From assembly GCA_964505065.1 (NCBI GenBank), contig CAZDGF010000067.1, positions 1 to 13,460 of the forward strand: DNA of 13,460 bases, read 5' to 3'. How positions within the stretch are numbered: the first letter of the stretch is position 1; every line of letters begins with the position of its first letter. Positions 1-7,618 of this stretch are shown here, piece after piece. The notes under the pieces are model-generated. The model saw only the letters and a program-made list of their open reading frames with translations. It had not been told where the DNA came from and did no database searches. Both the position numbers and the translations under genes were made by a program. This DNA is from JABMMZ01 sp964505065 (GTDB lineage Bacteria > Bacteroidota > Bacteroidia > NS11-12g > UBA955).

Positions 1-331
1 CTGCTAATATAATAACTTTTTTTAATTTATGAATGTTTACGGATATACAGTAAAATATTCATATAATTACACATAATATTAATAAATAAACAAAATATAG
101 CCTATTTGCCCTAAAATTTAGCCTTTGCCAAGCAACATATAGCTTATTGGCTTTAATAAAATGCAATTTATGCCGCCATTGGTTGGAGTTATAACTATCA
201 ATTTGTAAAAGTTTCTAAAAAAATAATTAGGAAAATTAAGAGAAAAAGGGGTGTTTTGTGTATGCAAGAATTGAGGCTATAATAGATGACAACAGAAATT
301 AGATTTTAATAAAATAATACCGCTTTTTATT
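1..331. other. AT-rich intergenic region without a recognisable gene
   Basis: I see no convincing coding sequence or RNA gene here. The stretch is very AT-rich and contains loosely repeated words of the form AGC(C/T)TATT (near 99 and 140), which recur in the intergenic region on the other side of the DinD gene (near 1361 and 1382). A weak hairpin can be drawn from GCCAA (127-131) to TTGGC (147-151). The right end leads into the promoter region of the DinD gene. Confidence 0.5.
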
Positions 332-339
332 TACCTTTG
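332..339 (+). promoter_or_regulatory. Putative -7 promoter element of the DinD gene
   Basis: TACCTTTG matches the Bacteroidota sigma-A -7 consensus TAnnTTTG, and the same octamer occurs in two of the rRNA promoters in this window. It lies 26 nt upstream of the ATG, giving a short leader. A TTTG box at the standard 19-bp distance is absent; the nearest T-run (304-307) is about 24 bp away. The promoter may therefore be weak or activator-dependent. Confidence 0.5.
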
Positions 340-346
340 TAAAGGT
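333..346. promoter_or_regulatory. Inverted repeat over the -7 box, candidate operator
   Basis: ACCTTT-GT-AAAGGT is a perfect 6-bp inverted repeat with a 2-bp spacer. It overlaps the -7 element and the expected transcription start of the DinD gene, a position where a bound repressor would block initiation. In E. coli dinD is a LexA-regulated SOS gene. Whether this site binds LexA or another regulator here is inference, as the sequence does not resemble the E. coli LexA box. Confidence 0.3.
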
Positions 347-364
347 TTTTTAAATATAAAAATA

Positions 365-1192
365 ATGGACGAATTTCAAATTATAGAAAATAAAAATCCT
401 TCTTTTGAGGATTTTAAGCATGAAAATGGAATAACTTTTTGGTGGGCATCAGATTTAATGTCAATGCTTGGTTATAAAGATATGAAATCTTTTCAAAAGG
501 TATTAGATAGGGCTACAAAAGCATTTGTATCGTTAAATATTCCACACTATGAAAATATAATTGCAGAACATAGAGTGATAAATAAAGAGCAAGAACAAGA
601 TTTCAAACTTTCTCGTTTTGCTTGTTATATATCTGTTATGAATGCCGACCCAAAAAAGGTAGAGGTAGCAGAAGCACAGGCATATTTTGCACAACAGACA
701 AGAAAATTTGAGCTTTTTTTAGAGGGACATAATGAAATTGAAAGACTTTTAATTAGAGAAGAATTAACAGAAGGAAATAAATCACTTGCCTCTATTGGCA
801 GGCAAGCAGGTGGAGCAGGATTTGATTATGCAAAATTTCAAAATGCAGGTTATTTAGGTATGTATAATATGCCCTCTTGGCAACTTGAAAAAAAACGTGG
901 CGTAAAAAAAGGGAAACTTATGGAATACATGGGTAGAACAGAACTTGCTGCTAACTTATTTAGAGTTACCCAAACAGAAGAGAGGATAAAGAATACAGGC
1001 ATAACAGGTCAATCAAATTTAGAACGAACACATTTTCAAGTAGGTAGGGAAGTAAGAGAAATAGTACAGAAAAACGTAGGCAAAACACCTGAAAATTTAA
1101 TTCAAGAAAAGCAACTATCAGATGTTAAAAAAGAAATTAAGCAAGGGCATAAAAAAATGCTTAATGAAGATAAAAAAAATAAGAAAAAATAG
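365..1192 (+). CDS. dinD: DinD-family DNA damage-inducible protein
   Basis: The 275-aa product resembles E. coli DinD (about the same length) along its whole extent, judged from remembered family sequence. Conserved stretches include the N-terminal BRO-N-like part with the LGYKDMKSF segment (35-43), LSRFACY (83-89), MNADP (92-96), the AQAYFAQQTRK segment (about 104-114), ELAANLFRVTQTEE (193-206) and THFQVGREVR (222-231). The C-terminus is a Lys-rich tail. No signal peptide or membrane segment is seen, so the protein should be cytoplasmic. In E. coli DinD is SOS-induced and has been reported to inhibit RecA-mediated strand exchange; that this copy acts the same way is inference. The ATG at 365 is the first in the frame and lies just behind a TAnnTTTG promoter box. 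The gene stands alone, followed by 281 nt of non-coding sequence. Family assignment is confident, function less so. Confidence 0.9.
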   Translation: MDEFQIIENKNPSFEDFKHENGITFWWASDLMSMLGYKDMKSFQKVLDRATKAFVSLNIPHYENIIAEHRVINKEQEQDFKLSRFACYISVMNADPKKVEVAEAQAYFAQQTRKFELFLEGHNEIERLLIREELTEGNKSLASIGRQAGGAGFDYAKFQNAGYLGMYNMPSWQLEKKRGVKKGKLMEYMGRTELAANLFRVTQTEERIKNTGITGQSNLERTHFQVGREVREIVQKNVGKTPENLIQEKQLSDVKKEIKQGHKKMLNEDKKNKKK

Positions 1193-1251
1193 CATTCGTT
1201 AAAAGAGTTCTATAATATATATCTATTTATTCTATTTAGCTATTATAAACG

Positions 1252-1286
1252 ATACTAAAGTTTTCTCCAAAAATTAACTTTAGTAT
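1252..1286. terminator. Hairpin downstream of dinD, possible terminator
   Basis: ATACTAAAGTT (1252-1262) pairs perfectly with AACTTTAGTAT (1276-1286), an 11-bp stem with a 13-nt loop, about 60 nt after the dinD stop. There is no U-tract, so if it ends transcription it is not a canonical intrinsic terminator. It could equally be a protein-binding dyad or an mRNA 3'-end stabiliser. Confidence 0.35.
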
Positions 1287-1358
1287 GCTATGTAATATAT
1301 AATTATACTATTTAACAAACATAAATAGTTAAAAATAAACAATATAACTTACAGTGTG

Positions 1359-1405
1359 TAGCTTATTTTATACAAACAATAGCCTATTGTTTACCAAATA
1401 AGCTA
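1359..1405. repeat. Nested inverted repeat upstream of the giant T9SS gene
   Basis: Two inverted repeats are nested. The outer arms TAGCTTATTT (1359-1368) and AAATAAGCTA (1396-1405) are perfect 10-mers. The inner arms AAACAATAG (1374-1382) and CTATTGTTT (1384-1392) are perfect 9-mers around a single central C. Folded, this gives one long stem with an internal loop (TATAC opposite ACC). It ends 68 nt before the ATG of the 1755-aa gene and could act in the 5' leader or as a regulator site. Confidence 0.5.
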
Positions 1406-1411
1406 TATAAT

Positions 1412-1427
1412 ATTTGTTGTAACAAAT
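1412..1427. promoter_or_regulatory. Short dyad upstream of the giant T9SS gene
   Basis: ATTTGTT-GT-AACAAAT is a perfect 7-bp inverted repeat with a 2-bp spacer, 46 nt before the start codon at 1474. Its geometry (dyad with GT spacer) resembles the one over the dinD -7 box, but the arm sequences differ. No clear TAnnTTTG promoter box was found near it. Operator function is speculative. Confidence 0.25.
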
Positions 1428-1473
1428 GTTTGGCATTAATATTGTATAACTATTAAACTTAATAATTTACATT

Positions 1474-4400
1474 ATGATAAAAAATCTACTACTCTTTTTT
1501 CTTATTTTGTTGCCTTTTATAGGCAAAGCACAAAACTGTACTGTCAATGCAAATGTTGACCAAACTATTTGCCGAAACGAGCCTATGATACTTGTAGGCA
1601 GCCGTAGCGGCTTGTTGCGCTTACCTGCAACTACTACTTGGAGCCAAGTGGCTGGTCCTTCGGTGGTTATAGCCTCGCCCAATAGCTTAACCACAGCTGT
1701 TACAGGCTTTAATGCTAATCAAACCTACACCTTTAGGCTTTCTACTACATGTAGAGACGGGGTGCGTATTTTTGACGATGTAAGGGTATCAGTACTACCC
1801 ATAACCATAGCCAATGCAGGACCCGACCAAACAGCCTGCCCAGGCACAAGCACCCTTGCAGCCAATGCCCCAGGTGTAAACGAAAGCGGAAACTGGGTAA
1901 TTGTAGGCGCTAATAATGCGGGAGTTACAATTAATAACGCAACGCAAAGAAACTCTACTTTTACAACCTCTACCACAGCAGCAGGCACAAGCACCCTGCG
2001 TTGGACATTAACAAATACCAATACATGTTCTTCTTTTGATGATGTAATAATTACCAATTATGGCGGCTTTAGCCCTGTAAGCACCAATGTAAATTTTGTA
2101 ACCCTTGGCAATTGCTATTCTACAACACAATGTTATAACCTAAATGCCACCTTTGGAGGCGGTGGATTAGGCGGGCAACAGGGCACATGGAGCCAAGTTA
2201 GCGGACCCAGCAATGTTACTTTCTCTAACGTAAATGCCAATAACTCTTCCGTTTGCGGTTTAAGCACAGGTTGCTATAAATTGCGTTGGACAGTAGCGGG
2301 ACCATGTGTGCAAGGCACAGATACCATAAGAATATGCGTACCCCCACCCACACAGAATGTAACAGGCGCAAGCAGCTCAAACCAAATATTTTGCGATGGG
2401 CGTACAGTAGCTTTTTTAACAGGTAATGCACCTGTATATACTGGCGAAACCGTAACTTGGGCGCAAATAGGCGGACCCACTTCGGTAACTTTTTCAAATG
2501 CAAACTCACCTACCACAACAGTATCAAACCTAAATGGTAGCGGCACATATAGTTTTACATATACCATTACCAACCCTCTAACAGGCTGTAGCAGCAGCAC
2601 AAGTGTTAGCATTAGCTATGCCACAGCACCTACATTAGCCCCTATTAATGATACTATATTGCCATGTAATGTAACATCGGTATCTTTTCCATTTTCTGCA
2701 AGTGGTGGTAATGCCACTTCGTATAGTATTATAAGTGCTCCCGCAGCTTGGGGTACTGCACCAACACCAGAATTTACAACAAATTCGCCCATAATATTAA
2801 CAGGGCTAACCACAGCAGGTACATACATAGTGCGTGTTAGACGTACAACAAGCGGTGGCGTATCTTGTGCAGATGTTACCAGAGATGTAAGAATAATAAT
2901 TTCAAGAGCAGCTTTAGGTGCCAATGCAGGAACACCCCAATTTTTACCATGTAATGTAAACTCTACCAACCTTGCAGGCAATGTGCCCGCAAGAGGCTTT
3001 GGAACATGGAGCTTGGTAAGCGGACCCAGTGCAGTTACAATAAATGATATTTACGACCCTAACACACAAGTTGATGGCTTTATAAGAGGTACGTATGTGT
3101 TTAAATGGGTTATCAATAGCGGTCCTCGTTGTCCAAAGGCAGAGGCTACAGTAAGGGTAATATTTGCACCCACCACACCGCAGGCAGTAGCCGCAGGTAG
3201 CAATAGAACCGTTTGTTTTGGCGGTACAATATTATTAGATGGTAGCACACCAGCCCAAGGCGAAACAGGCACATGGAGCTTGGTATCAGGCAGCGGTATT
3301 ACATTTGCAGATGTTAACAATCCAAGAACAGGAATTACAGGCACAGTAGCAAATACTACCTATGTTTTCAAATGGAAAGTAACCAATCTTTGCGGAGCAG
3401 ATTCTAGTACAGTAACCATAACAACAAGCAATTTACAAGGTCCTCCACAAGCCAATGCAGGTGCAGATGCTTGTTTTGCTTCTGGCACTACATCATTAAC
3501 CTTGGCAGGCAATAACCCAAACCCAGCCACAGGCTTATGGACACAAATAAGCGGACCCTCTGCAACAATAACAAACAATACATTGTTTAATAGCACTGTT
3601 ACAGGTTTAACCAATGGTACATATCTTTTTGAATGGCAAAACAATAGAAACAGTTGCGACCCTACAAGAGATACCGTTAGATATACAATTTCTGGCAGTG
3701 CAAGTGCTGCCAATGCAGGTACAGATAGAGATAGCTGCGGCAATTCTGTAACCCTTGGTGCTACTCCAGTAGTTACAGGTTTAGGCACATGGGTACAAGT
3801 TAGCGGCTCTGGCGGTTGGAGTATCAACAATGTAAATTCGCCAATAGCAAGAATTACTGGCTTGGTATCTGGCGAGTATAAATTTGCTTGGGTTGTAACC
3901 AATGGCGCTTGCAGCGGCAGCAGCGATACCGTAACTGTAAATATAGACAATGTTCCCTCGCCAGCAATTACAGCAGGTGCTTCTGTAAAACTATGTGGCG
4001 GAAATACGCTAACATTAACTGGAAATAGAACCAATAGCTTAGCTATATGGTCTTTATTTGGTGCAGCGCCCAATTCGCCTACTATTGTAGATGCAGATTC
4101 GGGCACTACCGTAGTAAATGGTTTAATAACGGGTATATATAATTTTAAACGAACATCTTACTCTACAATGGGTATTTGCCCAAATACAGAGGTATTTGTA
4201 AGCGATACAGTGGTAATAAGTTCTAATGCTGGTGCCGACCAAAGTTTTTGCTTCCAAAGCACAACCTCGCTTTTAGGTCCTGTTGGAAGTATTGGCACAT
4301 GGACACAGACTTTGGGCGGAGCAGCCACAGTAACTACAACATCAAATAATAGTGCAGTAGTAACGGGTATGAATCCAGCTGGCTCGCCCTATCGTTTTGC

Positions 4401-6741
4401 ATTTACAGTGCCCACACGTTGGGGCTGCCCTCAAACAACAGATACCATGATAGTATTAATATCTGATACAACCGTTGTGCCACGTGCAGGTAGAGATAGC
4501 AGTATTTGTAATGCCACAAGTTTTCAATTAACAGGCAATAATTTAACCCCAAGCACAGGCTTATGGTCACAATCTTTTGGACCATCAGCAACTATAACTA
4601 CTCCTACCAATAGTTCAACAACTGTAACAGGTGTTACCTATGGTATTTATTTATTTTTATGGACAGCTACTAATGGCACTTGTTCCAGAGCAGATGAGGT
4701 AAGAGTTACCAATTTTGAAGCCCCCACAACAGCCAATGCAGGTGCAGATTCTACCATTTGCCCAACATTTATGCGAATGAGAGGCAATACAGCGGCAATA
4801 GGCGTAGGCAACTGGCGACAAGTAAGCGGGCCTATAACAGCAAATATAGAAGAACAAGTAAACCCACGTTCAAGAATAAGCGGTATGACAGCAACAGGCA
4901 CTTATCGTTTTATATGGGAAATTACCAATGGCCCTACTTGCCCTCCAAGCATAGATACCATTGCTATTTTTGTTCCAAGCCTAAATCCAACTACTGCCAA
5001 TGCAGGTATAGATTCAGCAATATGCAATAGAACAGTTACACAGTTAAATGGTAATAATCCAAGTGTAGGTACAGGCAATTGGTCGCAATATACTTTAACA
5101 CCAACATCAACAATTGCAAGTTCAAGCTCTTTCAATTCAGGCTTAACATTAAGCACATTTGGCACATTTGGCTATGTTTGGACAACAACAAATGGCGCTT
5201 GTGTATCGCGCGATACAGTAGTTTACAGAATGAGCGCATTGCCCACCCCTTCTAATGCTGGTCCAAGAATAAACTCGTGCATTGGGCAGCCAGTAAATTT
5301 GAATGGTAACAATCCATCTTCTGGTGTTGGTACTTGGAGGCAAACAGCTGGTCCTTTCCCTGTTGGTTTTGTAGATTCTTTAAACAGAAATACAGGTGTA
5401 TTGGGCATAGATACTGGAACTTATATTTTCCGTTGGAGTATAGCAAACGGCTCTTGTCCTGCAAGCAATGGTTTTGATACAGTTGTTATTGTTAGAATAC
5501 CTGCAATAGCTATTGCAGGGGCATTCCAATCTTTATGCGGTAGTACAACCACTTTAAGCGGCAGCCAAGATAGCGTAGGCACAGGGCAATGGAGCTTTGT
5601 TAGCGGTCCAAATTCTCCAACAATTGTAACGCCAAATAATAGAAACACAGCAATTACAGGGCTTACAAATGGCAATTATAGATTCAGATGGGCTATAACA
5701 AATGGCGGCTGCGTTAGCCAAGATACAGTGCCTATTACCTATGTTATGCCTTTAGTAAACAATGCTTGTACAAATGCAGATTCATTGTATATAGGTGGTG
5801 GTTTAAATTCAGGTGTAGATAGCCTTTGTGCCTCTACAGCCGAGGTTGGCGAGCCAGCAACTTGCGGTTTGCCAGCTTGTAATAGCAATATGTATAAGTT
5901 TGTAACCAACAATACACCATTTTGGGAAACAGCTACTTTCAATTTCACAGTTACAGGAAATCCTTGCCCCAATGGCTTAAGAGTAAGTTGTTTTAATAGC
6001 GGAGCTTGCCCAAGTTTAGGTTCTCAAATGGGCAGTTGCCAAGCAATACCAAGTAGTGGAGGGTCTGCAAGCTTTTTATTAGCACCCAATACACTCTATT
6101 ATTTAGTGGTTGATGACAATAGCCCTACCTGCGGTACAAGTAATTGCAGATACGAAATAAATGCAACAGGCAATGCACTTCCTTTATCCATCATAAATTT
6201 TGATGCAAAGCTATTGGATAACTCTAAAACTAAATTAACATGGCAAAGTACAAGTAGTAATATAACCAAAGAATATAAAATTGAAAGAAAAATTGGCAAC
6301 AGTATAACTTTTGTAAACATTGGAAAAGTAGCCTCAAATAAAAATTTAGGATTAAGCAATTATCAGTATATAGATAATATTGCCACCCTTCCAAACGAAA
6401 GAATTTATTATAGAATTCTTGAAGTTGAAGAAAATGGAGAACTATTTTACACAAATGTAAAAAGTGTATTAAAAACATATACAATATTTAACAGCGTAAA
6501 TGTATATCCAAATCCAAACGAAGGCAGCTTTAATGTAAGCTATAATCTAAATGAAATTGCAAATGTAGAAATTACAATAACAGATAATTTAGGTAAAATA
6601 GTTTATACAAATATTCTTGATTCAAAAGATGGCGTAAATACCTTTAATATTAACAATTTAAACCTTACAAATGGAATTTATAACTTCAATTTGAATGCTT
6701 TAAACTATAATTACAACAATAAAATAGTGATAATAAAGTAA
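1474..6741 (+). CDS. Giant secreted Ig/PKD-like repeat protein with T9SS tail
   Basis: This 1755-aa protein starts with a signal peptide (residues 1-19, charged MIKN, hydrophobic core, cleavage near GKAQ-N). Residues about 22-1428 are 16 tandem repeats (see separate entry). Residues about 1430-1567 form a different Cys-rich module beginning NACTNADSL, similar in style to the beta-sandwich domains that precede T9SS tails in Bacteroidota. Residues about 1570-1668 look FnIII-like (INFDAKLL, LTWQS, YKIERK, YYRILEVEENG). Residues about 1675-1755 are a type A sorting domain with the usual NVYPNPNEGSFNV start, ITDNLGKIVY and NGIYN motifs and a basic-hydrophobic end. T9SS cargo are exported by Sec, moved across the outer membrane by the T9SS and then anchored or released. 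A role in adhesion or as a surface filament is inference from the repeats; no catalytic motif is seen. It is monocistronic, ended by the hairpin at 6764-6798. The 3' part is visibly more AT-rich than the repeat-coding part. Confidence 0.9.
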   Translation: MIKNLLLFFLILLPFIGKAQNCTVNANVDQTICRNEPMILVGSRSGLLRLPATTTWSQVAGPSVVIASPNSLTTAVTGFNANQTYTFRLSTTCRDGVRIFDDVRVSVLPITIANAGPDQTACPGTSTLAANAPGVNESGNWVIVGANNAGVTINNATQRNSTFTTSTTAAGTSTLRWTLTNTNTCSSFDDVIITNYGGFSPVSTNVNFVTLGNCYSTTQCYNLNATFGGGGLGGQQGTWSQVSGPSNVTFSNVNANNSSVCGLSTGCYKLRWTVAGPCVQGTDTIRICVPPPTQNVTGASSSNQIFCDGRTVAFLTGNAPVYTGETVTWAQIGGPTSVTFSNANSPTTTVSNLNGSGTYSFTYTITNPLTGCSSSTSVSISYATAPTLAPINDTILPCNVTSVSFPFSASGGNATSYSIISAPAAWGTAPTPEFTTNSPIILTGLTTAGTYIVRVRRTTSGGVSCADVTRDVRIIISRAALGANAGTPQFLPCNVNSTNLAGNVPARGFGTWSLVSGPSAVTINDIYDPNTQVDGFIRGTYVFKWVINSGPRCPKAEATVRVIFAPTTPQAVAAGSNRTVCFGGTILLDGSTPAQGETGTWSLVSGSGITFADVNNPRTGITGTVANTTYVFKWKVTNLCGADSSTVTITTSNLQGPPQANAGADACFASGTTSLTLAGNNPNPATGLWTQISGPSATITNNTLFNSTVTGLTNGTYLFEWQNNRNSCDPTRDTVRYTISGSASAANAGTDRDSCGNSVTLGATPVVTGLGTWVQVSGSGGWSINNVNSPIARITGLVSGEYKFAWVVTNGACSGSSDTVTVNIDNVPSPAITAGASVKLCGGNTLTLTGNRTNSLAIWSLFGAAPNSPTIVDADSGTTVVNGLITGIYNFKRTSYSTMGICPNTEVFVSDTVVISSNAGADQSFCFQSTTSLLGPVGSIGTWTQTLGGAATVTTTSNNSAVVTGMNPAGSPYRFAFTVPTRWGCPQTTDTMIVLISDTTVVPRAGRDSSICNATSFQLTGNNLTPSTGLWSQSFGPSATITTPTNSSTTVTGVTYGIYLFLWTATNGTCSRADEVRVTNFEAPTTANAGADSTICPTFMRMRGNTAAIGVGNWRQVSGPITANIEEQVNPRSRISGMTATGTYRFIWEITNGPTCPPSIDTIAIFVPSLNPTTANAGIDSAICNRTVTQLNGNNPSVGTGNWSQYTLTPTSTIASSSSFNSGLTLSTFGTFGYVWTTTNGACVSRDTVVYRMSALPTPSNAGPRINSCIGQPVNLNGNNPSSGVGTWRQTAGPFPVGFVDSLNRNTGVLGIDTGTYIFRWSIANGSCPASNGFDTVVIVRIPAIAIAGAFQSLCGSTTTLSGSQDSVGTGQWSFVSGPNSPTIVTPNNRNTAITGLTNGNYRFRWAITNGGCVSQDTVPITYVMPLVNNACTNADSLYIGGGLNSGVDSLCASTAEVGEPATCGLPACNSNMYKFVTNNTPFWETATFNFTVTGNPCPNGLRVSCFNSGACPSLGSQMGSCQAIPSSGGSASFLLAPNTLYYLVVDDNSPTCGTSNCRYEINATGNALPLSIINFDAKLLDNSKTKLTWQSTSSNITKEYKIERKIGNSITFVNIGKVASNKNLGLSNYQYIDNIATLPNERIYYRILEVEENGELFYTNVKSVLKTYTIFNSVNVYPNPNEGSFNVSYNLNEIANVEITITDNLGKIVYTNILDSKDGVNTFNINNLNLTNGIYNFNLNALNYNYNNKIVIIK
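1537..5757 (+). repeat. Sixteen tandem ~88-aa Ig/PKD-like repeat units
   Basis: Units begin near residues 22, 113, 207, 303, 392, 484, 576, 661, 747, 835, 918, 1005, 1088, 1177, 1261 and 1346, a period of 83-96 residues. Each has the scheme NAG.D..-C near the start, L.GN.P..G.G.W.Q.SGP, a TI...N..T.V.GL..GTY.F.W core and TNG.C...DTV at the end. The two Cys per unit suggest an intradomain disulfide. Protein-level divergence is high, but short DNA stretches are identical between units: the same 18 bp (GCCAATGCAGGTGCAGAT) occurs at 3451-3468 and 4732-4749, which could seed recombination that changes the unit number. Confidence 0.85.
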
Positions 6742-6763
6742 TTGATAAACTATGTTAAACTAC

Positions 6764-6798
6764 AAAAAAGAAGAGTGGCATACACTCTTCTTTTTTTT
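6764..6798. terminator. Intrinsic terminator after the giant T9SS gene
   Basis: A perfect 14-bp stem (6764-6777 with 6783-6796) with a 5-nt GCATA loop is followed by T's to 6798. The A-run on the left arm gives a U-tract on either strand, so it can work in both directions. It starts 23 nt after the stop of the 1755-aa gene and separates it from the orphan module beginning about 12 nt later. Confidence 0.85.
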
Positions 6799-6809
6799 GT
6801 ATAATCAGG

Positions 6810-7352
6810 CTAATAAACTTTAAAGTATTGAATATAGAATGTAGTAATTTGATAACATGGCAAGCCATATTAGATAATTCTGATATTGAATTTACAATTG
6901 AAAAAAGTGAAGATGGTGTTAGATGGAAAACATTAACCAAATACAATGCTTTAAAAAGTAATGTGCTTCAAAACTTTAACTACAAAGATGTTTCTCCCAC
7001 GGCAAAAAATTACTACAGAGTAAAACAAAAAACAATTGCCAACAAAACATCTACAAGCAATATATTAATTGCAAATTCTCCTTGTTTTGGCAATAATCCA
7101 ATAATTGCTGTTCAGCCTAACCCAATTCAAACAGGAAACTTGCATTTGAATATTCAAGCAAACGAGGCTACACAATTGCAAATTCAAGTAATGGATATAT
7201 CTGGCAAAATTGTTTTAAATCTATTCCATAATGCCATTGAAGGTTCAAATAGCATAGATATTCCTTTTGAAAATCTTAATGCTGGGGTTTATACCATTCA
7301 AACTACAATAAATGGCAATGTATATGCCAATAAAATAGTAAAAGTAGATTAA
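6810..7352 (+). pseudogene. Orphan FnIII-like + T9SS C-terminal module, probable 5'-truncated gene
   Basis: This frame encodes about 180 residues that copy the architecture of the last 185 residues of the upstream giant protein: an FnIII-like domain (INFKVL, LITWQA, FTIEKSEDG, YYRVKQ) followed by a type A sorting domain (VQPNPIQTGNLHLNI, MDISGKIV, LNAGVYTIQT, KIVKVD). The two are clearly different in sequence, so this is not a recent duplication. There is no signal peptide, and a T9SS tail is useless without one. The only near start is TTG at 6828 (174 aa), yet the similarity begins earlier, around INF at 6813-6821, just after the terminator hairpin; the frame stays open back to a stop at 6756. 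I infer the 3' remnant of a second secreted-protein gene that lost its front, although expression from TTG cannot be excluded. Confidence 0.7.
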
Positions 7353-7376
7353 GCTATAAATAAATAAAATTTTAAT

Positions 7377-7413
7377 AAAGAGGGGTAGTTTTGAAAAAAA
7401 CTACCCCTCTTTT
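7377..7413. terminator. Bidirectional intrinsic terminator between convergent blocks
   Basis: A perfect 16-bp stem (7377-7392 with 7397-7412) is closed by a GAAA tetraloop and has a GAGGGGTAG core. It is A-rich at the left base and T-rich at the right base, so it can end transcription from both sides: the orphan module on the plus strand (stop 25 nt upstream) and the minus-strand operon ending at 7619. Its right base touches the left end of repeat copy A. Confidence 0.85.
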
Positions 7414-7565
7414 AACCCAAATTCAGCAATAGCATTGCTGAATCGAATAACAAATTGCAAATCATGTTTTTACAAAACATAATGGCAATTTTTACATCGG
7501 GGTTAATCCCAACTAAATCAAATAGTTCAATTTTTCAAATCTCCTATTGATTAATTTGGGTTTAA
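7412..7565 (+). repeat. MITE/REP-like hairpin repeat, copy A
   Basis: This 154-bp non-coding element occurs again, inverted, at 12052-12204. Comparing the two copies by eye gives 5 substitutions and one 1-nt indel (about 96% identity), with 64 consecutive identical bases at 7497-7560. The ends form terminal inverted repeats (TTAACCCAAATT at the left, AATTTGGGTTTAA at the right). Inside are three hairpins: H1 7421-7443 (10-bp stem, AGC loop), H2 about 7451-7490 (perfect in copy B, partly mismatched here) and H3 7503-7565 (10-bp base TTAATCCCAA with one mismatch here, then an imperfect stem). It encodes no protein and lies between a terminator and the 3' end of the minus-strand operon. Confidence 0.85.
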
Positions 7566-7618
7566 TGTTACCTAATGAATGTTAAAGAATGGCAAAAATT
7601 TTAAAATATTTTTTGCTT

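Noticed and set aside
3360..4106. 248-aa minus-strand ORF and similar long antisense ORFs across 1725-6484
   Set aside because: They mirror the repetitive Thr/Gly/Ala-rich coding sequence of the 1755-aa gene on the other strand and show no family features of their own.
4758..5030. 90-aa plus-strand ORF inside the giant gene
   Set aside because: Out-of-frame shadow of the repeat coding sequence; Arg/Tyr/Ser-rich translation without recognisable domain or start signal.
6755..6946. 63-aa minus-strand ORF
   Set aside because: It runs through the terminator hairpin and antisense to the orphan T9SS module; its translation has no recognisable features.
7412..7565. CRISPR-like array
   Set aside because: The internal TTAAtCCCAA words are only three per element, lie in both orientations and have no regular spacers; hairpins and terminal inverted repeats explain them better.
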